Shown one piece after another: positions 1 through 6,666 of a stretch of DNA of 10,007 bases. Source of the stretch: CAZVJU01 sp964627195 (GTDB taxonomy: Bacteria; Patescibacteriota; Microgenomatia; UBA8517). The stretch lies in assembly GCA_964627195.1 (NCBI GenBank), contig CAZVJU010000037.1, positions 1 to 10,007 of the forward strand. The letters run 5' to 3'. A model generated the notes under the pieces. That model worked only from the letters and a program-made list of their open reading frames with translations, was not told the DNA's origin and searched no databases. How positions within the stretch are numbered: position 1 is the stretch's first letter; each line of letters begins with the position of its first letter. A program made the position numbers and the translations under genes.

Positions 1-329
1 TTGACTCTGTGTTTCCTTGCCGCAGCTAAAAGGTTCCGAGTACCATCTACGTTTGTGTCTTTGTAATAATCATACGAGCCATTGGGAATAATGGTTTTAG
101 CTGCAAGATGATAAATTACATCCACACCTTCCGCTGCCCTTTCTACTTCCGTCTCATTTCTTACGTCGGCTATCGCGATTTCAAAAACCCCCTTTGGCAA
201 ATTCTGCAAATTTTCCCAAGGAGGAACTAGAAGCCGTAAGTTTTCATCCGGTTTCTTATCCTTGATCAGATATTCAACTAAATTACTGCCGATAAATCCC
301 GAAGCCCCTGTTATTAAAATCTTACTCAT
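1..329 (-). CDS. NAD-dependent epimerase/dehydratase (extended SDR), N-terminal part, cut by window edge
   Basis: This is the first ~109 codons of a gene that continues beyond the left edge. The protein starts MSKILITGASGFIGSNLVEY, so a Rossmann fold with the extended-SDR nucleotide motif GASGFIG lies at residues 8-14. Further on are an acidic residue in an 'IADVRNE' context, which in this family contacts the adenine ring, and 'VIYHLAAK' at about residues 76-83. The latter matches the family HxAA motif. The end of the visible part ('NVDGTRNLLAAARKH') matches the helix 'N..GT.nll.aa'. The catalytic YxxxK lies outside the window, so the substrate cannot be named; NDP-sugar epimerase, dehydratase and reductase are all possible. 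It diverges from the cupin operon across a 131-bp spacer. Seen: motifs and start. Known: the family acts on nucleotide sugars or related substrates. Inferred: a role in surface glycan precursor supply. Confidence 0.88.
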   Translation of the reverse strand, partial: MSKILITGASGFIGSNLVEYLIKDKKPDENLRLLVPPWENLQNLPKGVFEIAIADVRNETEVERAAEGVDVIYHLAAKTIIPNGSYDYYKDTNVDGTRNLLAAARKHRV

Positions 330-342
330 ACTACTTTGGTAA

Positions 343-371
343 ATTATATTAATCTTTATTACATGCCACAA
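343..371 (-). promoter_or_regulatory. Candidate promoter for the leftward SDR gene
   Basis: On the minus strand TTGTGG (371-366) is followed by exactly 17 bases and a perfect TATAAT (348-343). The -10 is consensus and the -35 matches only three of six positions. The predicted transcript start, about 7 bases past the -10, leaves a leader of only some 7 nt before the ATG at 329. Confidence 0.4.
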
Positions 372-408
372 TCAAAGAGTATTCTCACGCTTATATTTTT
401 GATTCTCA

Positions 409-437
409 TTGACTTATCATTATATTCTTAATATACT
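409..437 (+). promoter_or_regulatory. Candidate sigma70-type promoter for the cupin-SDR-oxidoreductase operon
   Basis: TTGACT (409-414), five of six matches to the -35 consensus, is separated by 17 bases from TATACT (432-437), five of six matches to the -10. It is the best promoter match I found. Transcription would begin near 444, giving a leader of about 17 nt before the ATG at 461. No clear Shine-Dalgarno sequence lies in that leader; the nearest purine run is GGAAA at about 444-448. Confidence 0.6.
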
Positions 438-460
438 CTAGCTGGAAATTATTAATTAAG

Positions 461-859
461 ATGGCAATAAAAGTAATCCACGTCAAACCGGAGTTCGTCG
501 ATGAAAGGGGTGGCATCGCAAGAGTAGTTGACGTTGAAGGGAAAAAACTAAAATTAAATTCTATCCTCCGTATAAGCCACAAAAAAGGAACCTCACCTCG
601 GGGAAACCACTATCATAAAAAAGATTATCATTGGGTATATGTCGAAGAAGGAAAAATTAAGTATTCAGAAAAACCCTCAGATAAACCAAAAGCAAAAGTA
701 GTGAGTGTTATACTGAAACAAGGTGATCTTGTTTTATCTTCCCCCGGAGTTATTCATGCAATGGAAGCTGTCGAAGATGCAGTTTTTTGGGCTTTTACAA
801 CCGAAAAACGGGATCAAAAATCGTACGAAAAAGACACTGTCAGAATAAAGATTGTCTGA
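461..859 (+). CDS. Small cupin protein, likely NDP-sugar isomerase/epimerase-like
   Basis: A 132-residue single-domain cupin. The N-terminal 'DERGGIARVVD' (14-24) resembles the opening of the RmlC/FdtA/WxcM-type sugar cupins. The first cupin motif is RGNHYHKKDYH (47-57), with G64 closing the turn. The second is GDLVLSSPGVIHAMEA (88-103), with P95, G96 and H99. RGNHYHK also resembles the C-terminal cupin of CapF-type enzymes. Canonical cupins have Glu four residues after the HxH; here that position is H57, so H50, H52, H57 and H99 could form an all-histidine metal site. Length fits 3,4-ketoisomerases and other small sugar cupins. The gene heads an operon; its stop is 3 bp from the next start. 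A role in modifying a keto-sugar made by its neighbours is inference. It could equally be a non-catalytic sugar-binding cupin. Confidence 0.75.
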   Translation: MAIKVIHVKPEFVDERGGIARVVDVEGKKLKLNSILRISHKKGTSPRGNHYHKKDYHWVYVEEGKIKYSEKPSDKPKAKVVSVILKQGDLVLSSPGVIHAMEAVEDAVFWAFTTEKRDQKSYEKDTVRIKIV

Positions 860-862
860 CAT

Positions 863-1972
863 ATGAGAAAGGTCTCCAAGATAGCTAAGGCTAAACAAAA
901 AACTTCAATAACGGATCGCATTGTTAACGAAGATTTAGCTTATATAGTCAGCAATATAAAGAGAGAAGCTTCCAAATTGTCTGGGAAAACCCTTTTAATT
1001 TCCGGAGGCTCAGGATTTTTGGGAAGTTACTTTACGAAGGTTATTAGTAAGTTGAATAAAAGCGTACTTGCTGTTCCTTGCAAAGTACTTTCGGTTGATA
1101 ATTATATTACAGGATCCGTAAACAAAAACTTCCTCGGCGACATTGATGACAACAATATCGAGTTTATCTACCATGACGTCAGGCTTCCGATGTTTGTGGA
1201 CGACAAGGTTGACTACATAATTCATGCTGCCGGTCTCGCTTCTCCCTACTATTATCAAAAATATCCATTGGAAACCATAGAAAGCGCTGTTATTGGAGCA
1301 AAAAATCTACTTGAGTTGGCACGAGTTAATAAAGTTAAAGGCTTTCTAGATTTCAGTTCCAGCGAAATTTACGGGGATCCAGACCCCAGCCATGTGCCCA
1401 CTCCTGAAACCTACGCCGGACATGTCTCGTCCACCGGTCCCAGAGCTTGCTATGATGAGTCAAAAAGATTGGCCGAGACGCTGTGCATTGTATATCATCA
1501 AAAATTCGGTGTACCTATAAAAATAGTAAGGCCGTTTAATGTTTACGGCCCGGGCATGAAACCTGACGACTACAGAGTGATTCCAACTTTCCTAAGTAAA
1601 GGTCTACGGGGTGAAGAGCTGCCTGTTCACGGAAGCGGAAACCAAACAAGAACTTTTTGTTATATTTCCGACGCCATTACTGGTTTTTTCAAAGTTCTCT
1701 TACTTGGTAAACCCGGTGAAGTCTACAACATTGGAAATGAAAAGCCCGAGATTACAATGTTGGAACTCGCTGAAACTATTGTAAAAACTCTTCATAATGG
1801 GGCAAGAGTCAAAACAATAGATTACCCGAGCTCTTACCCCGCAGGGGAACCCCAACGTAGATGTCCAGACTTGACGAAGGCAAGAAAAAAACTTGGTTAC
1901 AAACCAACTATAAACATGGAGAATGGTTTAAAACGAACCATTCTCTGGTTCAAATCAAAGCATAACTTGTGA
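863..1972 (+). CDS. UDP-glucuronate decarboxylase-like extended SDR
   Basis: A 369-residue NAD-dependent sugar-nucleotide enzyme. The nucleotide-binding GGSGFLG lies at 48-54, HAAGLASP at 121-128, SSSEIYGDP at 165-173 with E168, the catalytic YDESK at 197-201 (Y197, K201), RPFNVYGPGM at 223-232, QTRTFCY at 261-267 and EPQRRCPDL at 329-337. This set, especially the YGDP, GPRxCYDE, TRxFCY and PQRR blocks, matches UDP-xylose synthases (UDP-glucuronate decarboxylases), which oxidise UDP-GlcA at C4 and decarboxylate it. An N-terminal extension of ~40 residues before the Rossmann fold is longer than in classical bacterial UXS. It resembles the longer SDRs found in surface-polysaccharide clusters, so a 4-keto-pentose or other product is possible. 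It starts 3 bp after the cupin and its stop overlaps the next start by 4 bp, so the three are surely co-transcribed. Family assignment is firm; exact substrate is inferred. Confidence 0.9.
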   Translation: MRKVSKIAKAKQKTSITDRIVNEDLAYIVSNIKREASKLSGKTLLISGGSGFLGSYFTKVISKLNKSVLAVPCKVLSVDNYITGSVNKNFLGDIDDNNIEFIYHDVRLPMFVDDKVDYIIHAAGLASPYYYQKYPLETIESAVIGAKNLLELARVNKVKGFLDFSSSEIYGDPDPSHVPTPETYAGHVSSTGPRACYDESKRLAETLCIVYHQKFGVPIKIVRPFNVYGPGMKPDDYRVIPTFLSKGLRGEELPVHGSGNQTRTFCYISDAITGFFKVLLLGKPGEVYNIGNEKPEITMLELAETIVKTLHNGARVKTIDYPSSYPAGEPQRRCPDLTKARKKLGYKPTINMENGLKRTILWFKSKHNL

Positions 1973-2868
1973 AGGAAAAAACAGTAAACCTTGCCCTAAT
2001 TGGAAGTGGTAGATGGGGACAAAATTACGTAAAAACAATTGAGTCCGGCATTCCCGGTGTTTCTCTTCCTCAAGAAAATATTGTAGCCAGAAATTACTCC
2101 GATTTGTATTCCCGACAAAATACTATTGATGGCGTAATAGTCGCAACTCCAACAAGCACTCACTTTGCAGTAGCTAAAAATCTTTTAGAGAAAGGTTTTA
2201 CTAAGCTTCTTATTGAAAAACCGGCAACTCAGACCCTCGAACAGGCGCTTGCGCTTCAAGAAATTTCAGAAAAGACCAAAGCATTAATAATGGTTGGTCA
2301 TATTCAACTCTATGATCCAGCCTATCAAGAATTAAGAAGACATTTGGAAAAAGACATAGGAAAAATTCAAGGTATAACCTATATGGGTCTCCAAAGTTCG
2401 AAAAGAGTTGACGCATCGGTTTTACAGGACTGGGGGCCGCATCCAATTTATCTTTTTGAAGATATTATGGCAGGGAAACCTGACAGCGTCGCAGCCTATC
2501 ATCCCAAAAACGCACCAGATGACAATGTAGAATTAATTCTCGAATTTGGAGATGTAAAAGCCGTCGCGGAAATCGGTTGGACTTATCCNNNNNNNNNNGA
2601 GGTTAGTGGGGAAAATGGATCATTGGTAATAGATGGCAGTGGTGAAATCAAAACATTGACTTTAGAGAAACAAGGAGCCAAAACTAACTTGAGCTTTCGA
2701 ACTGATCTATCTCCACTGGCAATAGAGATTATGGAATTTGCGAAATCTATTAAAACCGGAAATGAGCCACGGTCCCCTCTCACACAAGGTGTCGAGGTCG
2801 TAAAGATAATCGAAATTGCTGGCGAATCTCTCGAAAGCGGAGGAGAATTTTTGGAGTTCACGAAGTGA
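1969..2868 (+). CDS. Gfo/Idh/MocA family oxidoreductase (contains assembly gap)
   Basis: About 299 residues, starting with GTG in a GTGA overlap with the preceding stop, a sign of translational coupling. The N-terminal Rossmann motif is GSGRWG (12-17); VIVATPTSTH lies at 56-65; the family lysine is in IEKPAT (82-87, K84); DWGPHPIYLFED (154-165) carries the family histidine H158. The C-terminal part, including 'VSGENGSLVIDG', is the usual alpha/beta dimerisation domain. Length is slightly short for the family (about 320-370). The family oxidises or reduces sugar hydroxyl/keto groups with NAD(P); in nucleotide-sugar clusters it often acts at C3. Ten Ns interrupt the gene at 2589-2598, but the reading frame is open on both sides, so the gene is probably intact in the organism. 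Its stop lies inside a hairpin that may terminate the operon. Confidence 0.9.
   Translation: MKEKTVNLALIGSGRWGQNYVKTIESGIPGVSLPQENIVARNYSDLYSRQNTIDGVIVATPTSTHFAVAKNLLEKGFTKLLIEKPATQTLEQALALQEISEKTKALIMVGHIQLYDPAYQELRRHLEKDIGKIQGITYMGLQSSKRVDASVLQDWGPHPIYLFEDIMAGKPDSVAAYHPKNAPDDNVELILEFGDVKAVAEIGWTYXXXXEVSGENGSLVIDGSGEIKTLTLEKQGAKTNLSFRTDLSPLAIEIMEFAKSIKTGNEPRSPLTQGVEVVKIIEIAGESLESGGEFLEFTK
2589..2598. other. Assembly gap (10 Ns)
   Basis: A run of exactly ten Ns inside the oxidoreductase, a typical scaffolding filler whose length may not be real. The frame is preserved with ten bases, so the true length is probably 3n+1. Confidence 0.98.
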
Positions 2869-2878
2869 ACCTTTTCTT
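2856..2878 (+). terminator. Possible intrinsic terminator of the plus-strand operon
   Basis: GTTCAC (2856-2861) and GTGAAC (2865-2870) form a perfect 6-bp stem around a GAA loop, followed by CTTTTCTT. The stem overlaps the last codons and the TGA of the oxidoreductase. Stem GC is modest and the T tract is interrupted, so strength is uncertain. The opposite strand has no T tract after the stem, so it would not serve the convergent gene. Confidence 0.42.
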
Positions 2879-3998
2879 AGTATCCGTATTCTTTTAAGAA
2901 AACTTCTGCGTTTTTACTGCTATAATACTTCTGTACATGGGCTCTGGTATTTTTTTGCAGCCTTTCATATAATTTTTGATCTTCATAAAGTTTGTTTATA
3001 GCAGACGATATTTGGCTGGCTTTCACGTCTATCAAAATTCCGACGCTATCATTAACCACTTCCTTTATTCCCCCGGCTGAAGAAGCCACAACTGGCGTAC
3101 CGCAACCAAAGGCCTCCATGCTCACTTTTCCCAAAGTCTCCTCGTACGAAGGTACAACTACCAAATCCGCTGCACTGTAATATACGGGTGTCATTGCGTT
3201 ATCAATCCTGCCCAAATAATGAAGATTTGAACTTTTGTCCGCCACCTTTTGCACACGTTCCCTCAATGGACCGTCCCCAACAATATAAACTTGAATATCC
3301 TTCGAAATGTCGGGTACGGCTTCCAATAGTTCACGCACCCCTTTTTCGGCAACAAGTCTGCCGATAAACATTACAGAAAAATCATCAGGCCATTCAACAG
3401 CTTTTTTTGCTTTCAATTTGTTCATGGGCTTAAACATATCCAAATTAACCCAGTAAGCGCATTTTCCCAACTTCTCCTTTGGCACCCCAAGTTTTGCCAT
3501 CTCGCCTCTTGACGCTAATGATACACAAAGTACACGATCGAAATTTGAAAAAATAAATCTTGAAAACATGCCGAAAAAATCGTTCTTAAAATGAAAAACA
3601 AAATGGGTGCTTACTACTAGTCTTTTACGAAATACTTTTCCCAATAAAAGTGCTGCAATAGCACCGCTTAACCCCTGAGCATGAATAACTTTAATGCCGG
3701 GGTATCTAATTAGTGCCCAAAGAAGTCCTGCAAAAAGCGGTGGAATTAAATAAATAAATTCCAGAAAATAGTATTTCTGCAATTTGTAAAATAACCCTCC
3801 GCCATACCAGGGAACTCTCCATATCACTAAATTCTTGCTCCGTTCGACAACTTTAGCTTTCACTTTGGTAGTGATGGGTGAGAGAGTTACTACCATTACC
3901 TTTATTTTTTTAACCAACTGGCCTGTTAAATCAGTAAGGTGCGTTTCCAGACCTCCAATGTTTGGCCGAAATCCGATGCTTAATATCAAAATATCCAT
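2877..3998 (-). CDS. Glycosyltransferase family 4 (GT-B fold)
   Basis: A 373-residue retaining glycosyltransferase. The N-terminal acceptor domain opens MDILILSIGFRPNIGGLE, where the glycine-rich 'P.IGG.E' loop is typical of GT4 and contacts the donor phosphates. A hydrophobic stretch at about 80-97 may let the enzyme sit on the membrane surface. The C-terminal donor domain shows FIGRLVAEKG (211-220), VGDGPLRE (240-247), YYSAADLVVVPS (273-284) and the EX7E motif of retaining GT-B enzymes (E287 and E295 in EETLGKVSMEAFGCG), followed by TPVVAS. Length is normal. It is the last gene of the leftward unit, 7 bp after the GT2 gene, and ends 8 bp from the convergent oxidoreductase. It probably adds a hexose from a nucleotide sugar to a lipid-linked or growing glycan in the cytoplasm. 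Donor and acceptor cannot be read from sequence. No Shine-Dalgarno sequence precedes the ATG. Confidence 0.93.
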   Translation of the reverse strand: MDILILSIGFRPNIGGLETHLTDLTGQLVKKIKVMVVTLSPITTKVKAKVVERSKNLVIWRVPWYGGGLFYKLQKYYFLEFIYLIPPLFAGLLWALIRYPGIKVIHAQGLSGAIAALLLGKVFRKRLVVSTHFVFHFKNDFFGMFSRFIFSNFDRVLCVSLASRGEMAKLGVPKEKLGKCAYWVNLDMFKPMNKLKAKKAVEWPDDFSVMFIGRLVAEKGVRELLEAVPDISKDIQVYIVGDGPLRERVQKVADKSSNLHYLGRIDNAMTPVYYSAADLVVVPSYEETLGKVSMEAFGCGTPVVASSAGGIKEVVNDSVGILIDVKASQISSAINKLYEDQKLYERLQKNTRAHVQKYYSSKNAEVFLKEYGY

Positions 3999-4005
3999 AT
4001 TTTTA

Positions 4006-4851
4006 TTAGTTACTTTTACTAGAAAGGTATTTTCCTATCACAAATCCAAGTGCTCCTCCAGCTAATTCAAAAGTAAACATCAAAAACATTCCAATGCTTA
4101 AGAGCGGATGCGCTACTAACTTCCTCCAATTCCTATAAAATACCGGTCTGAGAAAATAAATAGTTTTCGGACTGATTAGCGGAATATTCTGTTTTTGAAA
4201 ATATCTATGACTTTTTAATGCGTAGTAATATTTCTTTTGTGCCAGTTTAAATGGCCCCTTCACACGTTCGTAATGGTAAATCTTAGATTTAATCCTTCCA
4301 ATTTCATAACCGCTCTTTTTAACTGTTTCGGGTAAGTCCCAATCCTCGGGCCCCGTAATTGTTTCGTCATAACCACCAACCTTTTCAAAAACACTTTTTC
4401 TGAAAAATCTTGCAGCGTCCGTTGTCTTATCTCCTGATTCGTTATAAAAAGATCTTTCGTGGGCTTTTACTTTTTCCCAATATGTCCGTGCAATTGACTC
4501 CTCGGGAATTACGACTCCTCCTATTTTAGAGTTTTTTTGAGCAAGATGCACACAGCCTTTGACCACATCCTTAGTCAATTCCATATCTGCGTCAAGGAAG
4601 AGCAAATATTTTCCTTTAGCCTTTCGTGCACCAAAGTTTCTTTGTATGCTTCTTTCAGCATGTTCGCGTTTATACACTTTTGGTGTGTATTTTTTAGAAA
4701 TAGTAACCGTATCGTCTCTCGAATTATCATCTACGACAATCGTTTCGATATATGTATACGATTGGTTTCGGATAGAAAGAAGTAGGATCTCAATAACTTT
4801 TGACTCATTATAAGCTGGGATAACAATTGAAACTAAACGGTTACTATTCAT
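4006..4851 (-). CDS. Glycosyltransferase family 2 (GT-A fold) with C-terminal membrane segment
   Basis: A 281-residue GT2 enzyme. VSIVIPAYNES (7-17) begins the nucleotide-binding domain, VVDDNSRDDT (39-48) holds the UDP-contacting aspartates, LDADM (86-90) is the metal-binding DxD and GPEDWDL (167-173) contains the ED motif with the likely catalytic base. A hydrophobic segment at about 250-273 likely anchors the C-terminus in the membrane. I start at the ATG at 4851, which overlaps the upstream membrane-protein gene by 8 bases (stop TAG at 4844-4846) and puts the first strand right at the N-terminus. An in-frame GTG at 4881 would add ten residues and enlarge the overlap to 38 bases; less likely. 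It is co-transcribed with the GT-C-like gene before it and the GT4 gene 7 bp after it. A role in polyprenyl-linked or polymer-chain glycosylation is inferred; the sugar is unknown. Confidence 0.92.
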   Translation of the reverse strand: MNSNRLVSIVIPAYNESKVIEILLLSIRNQSYTYIETIVVDDNSRDDTVTISKKYTPKVYKREHAERSIQRNFGARKAKGKYLLFLDADMELTKDVVKGCVHLAQKNSKIGGVVIPEESIARTYWEKVKAHERSFYNESGDKTTDAARFFRKSVFEKVGGYDETITGPEDWDLPETVKKSGYEIGRIKSKIYHYERVKGPFKLAQKKYYYALKSHRYFQKQNIPLISPKTIYFLRPVFYRNWRKLVAHPLLSIGMFLMFTFELAGGALGFVIGKYLSSKSN

Positions 4852-6652
4852 ATGTGTTAACACTTTTAGTGAGGTCTTCACGAGTTTTCTCAGTAATATT
4901 CACAAGATCACCGTTATTACGGATTTTAAATGCATATACCTGGTCAATTCCAATCTTTTCCTCTTTATGTCCCAGCCTGCGAAATGCCTTTCCGTCAGTA
5001 ACCGCCGAGATAACCTCATCGTATATGGTAGTCGCACTGGGAAGATCCTTACCTCCAAAAATCTGGTATTTTAAACCCACTCGAGACGGAAAACCGTAAA
5101 GAAAAGCATCGCTGGCCAATCGACTATTCTCGGTATCATCAAAATAAAAAAGCAAGAATTTATCCGGGTACGTTTCTGGCATAAATTTAAAAAACTGGTT
5201 CCAGATTTGATTTGACCTCTCAGGATTTCTCGTAGGATAAAGAGATAAAAAATATCTTCTGTCGGCTTTGATATTTAAAACTATCAGCAATACTAAAAGG
5301 GTGGATACGAAATAAGCAAGTTTTTTGTTGCTGTCAAATGCTATTTTTAAAAACGAGGCCAAAGTGAGAGCAACTCCGACAGGACTCAAGGCCAAGTATC
5401 TGTGATTAGATTCAAGAACCCTGCCGGGAGTAAATAATAAAGGTACAATGATCGATGCGAGTATAAAAACAGGCCCAGAAACCATACCGACCCACCCCAC
5501 TGATATTTTTTCTTTCTTTGAAGCATATATTACCTGTAAAGCCCAGAAAGTGAATGTTATTAAAAATACTCCGATAAATGTATATATCAGCGTCGTAAAC
5601 AACTCTACACTACGAAAGTTTTTTCTAAAAATGAGAATGACAATAAAAAAATTTATACTTAAAAAATAGAGTAATATAAAAAAACTCTTAACTTTTTGAT
5701 GGGTAATTTTGACAAGAAACCAAAAGAGTAAGGATTCAGCCAGAAAACCAGCAGCAATAATCCACTTAAACCAATTGGCGCCAAACAAAGAAGCCACGGT
5801 GTCAACCCGAAAACTATAAATGTCGGGGAAAAATGCTTTTCCTAGAGTAGTGATAAAGGCACTTATAAACGTATAATCTCCCCGTCTTAGCATTTGCAGA
5901 ATAACGGAGAAGTCAATAAATTTTACGGTTACGCTTCCGAAAAAACCTAATTTTCTGATCAGTAGAAAAATAACTACAAAAATTATTTGGCGGAGAATTA
6001 ATCTTTTAAGGGTTGTCTTTGCGAAAATTTTTCCAAAAATAACATCAAAAATGATTATCGATGGTAAAAGACCGGAACTGCGAAGAGGACTTGCAATAAG
6101 ACTTAAAGCAAAAAACACTAAGGTTAAAATATATTTGGAAAGTTTGTTACCGTAAGAATCAACTAAAAAGATCAATGACAAAAACAGAAATAGCAATACC
6201 AAATACGTGTTCATATGGACCACATAATTTGTCGTATCAACACCGTTATAACCAACCAAAACAAACAAGCTTCCAATCAGTCCTATAAACTTGGATTTGA
6301 AAAGTTTAGACAAAAATAGAAAACCCACGAAGGCCGCCGCAGTTCTGTACATCATTGAAACAAAGTAATATGGAAAGCTCGAGTAACCAAAGAAATATCT
6401 GTTAATCATCAAATTAAGATTCATAATTCCCATGGGTTCTAAGTACCCCTTCAGAGATACATAGGGATAAGGATTACCTGGTCCAAAGGTTTTATCGATT
6501 ATATAGAACATAAACCAATCATCCCCCCAGAGGGAAAGTCGTAACGAGTACCTGAGGGCAAATGTAATTACTAAAAGAAAGAACAAAAGGACTGACAAAT
6601 ACCAAATCAAAGACGGAGGGCTATTAAAAAAACTAGCGGCTCTTTTTTTCAT
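4844..6652 (-). CDS. Polytopic membrane protein, GT-C glycosyltransferase-like (PMT/TMTC-type)
   Basis: A 602-residue integral membrane protein. I count about 12-14 hydrophobic segments, near residues 16-34, 102-118, 122-136, 147-164, 173-189, 195-209, 217-233, 295-315, 324-343, 352-376, 388-407, 420-438 and 444-461, then a soluble tail (about 462-602). The first external loop holds WGDDW (42-46), the position of the acidic catalytic motif in GT-C enzymes. The following 'EPMGIMNLNL...FFGYSSFPYYF' has the layout of 'rPl..l.f.l...lfG.np..yh' in PMT-like and TMTC-type proteins, and 'NHRYLALSPVG' (416-426) resembles their 'ERYLYLPSvGf'. These are comparisons from memory, so the family call is moderate. 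If correct, it transfers sugar from a polyprenyl-phosphate donor on the outer membrane face. The tail shows no motif I recognise. A weak AAAGAG precedes the ATG. Alternatives are a flippase, a polymerase or an uncharacterised membrane protein. Confidence 0.8.
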   Translation of the reverse strand: MKKRAASFFNSPPSLIWYLSVLLFFLLVITFALRYSLRLSLWGDDWFMFYIIDKTFGPGNPYPYVSLKGYLEPMGIMNLNLMINRYFFGYSSFPYYFVSMMYRTAAAFVGFLFLSKLFKSKFIGLIGSLFVLVGYNGVDTTNYVVHMNTYLVLLFLFLSLIFLVDSYGNKLSKYILTLVFFALSLIASPLRSSGLLPSIIIFDVIFGKIFAKTTLKRLILRQIIFVVIFLLIRKLGFFGSVTVKFIDFSVILQMLRRGDYTFISAFITTLGKAFFPDIYSFRVDTVASLFGANWFKWIIAAGFLAESLLFWFLVKITHQKVKSFFILLYFLSINFFIVILIFRKNFRSVELFTTLIYTFIGVFLITFTFWALQVIYASKKEKISVGWVGMVSGPVFILASIIVPLLFTPGRVLESNHRYLALSPVGVALTLASFLKIAFDSNKKLAYFVSTLLVLLIVLNIKADRRYFLSLYPTRNPERSNQIWNQFFKFMPETYPDKFLLFYFDDTENSRLASDAFLYGFPSRVGLKYQIFGGKDLPSATTIYDEVISAVTDGKAFRRLGHKEEKIGIDQVYAFKIRNNGDLVNITEKTREDLTKSVNTYE

Positions 6653-6666
6653 TAATCTCTTTCAGT

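Noticed and set aside
1010..1258. Minus-strand open frame inside the UXS-like gene
   Set aside because: It is fully inside a well-supported gene with strong motifs, and its translation has no recognisable domain.
857..2868. UGA recoding (alternative genetic code)
   Set aside because: TGA ends three consecutive plus-strand genes at the expected protein lengths and within correct operon spacing, so it acts as a normal stop here.
2210..3180. Several open frames opposite or across the oxidoreductase and GT4 genes
   Set aside because: All overlap strongly supported genes and lack motifs; one of them only bridges the convergent junction.
4537..4813. Two open frames on the plus strand opposite the GT2 gene
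   Set aside because: They are shadows of the GT2 coding sequence, with cysteine- and phenylalanine-rich low-quality translations and no motifs.
4852..4881. Extended GTG start of the GT2 gene
   Set aside because: It would add ten residues of no GT2 character and enlarge the overlap with the upstream gene to 38 bases. The ATG at 4851 places the first beta strand at the N-terminus with an 8-base overlap.
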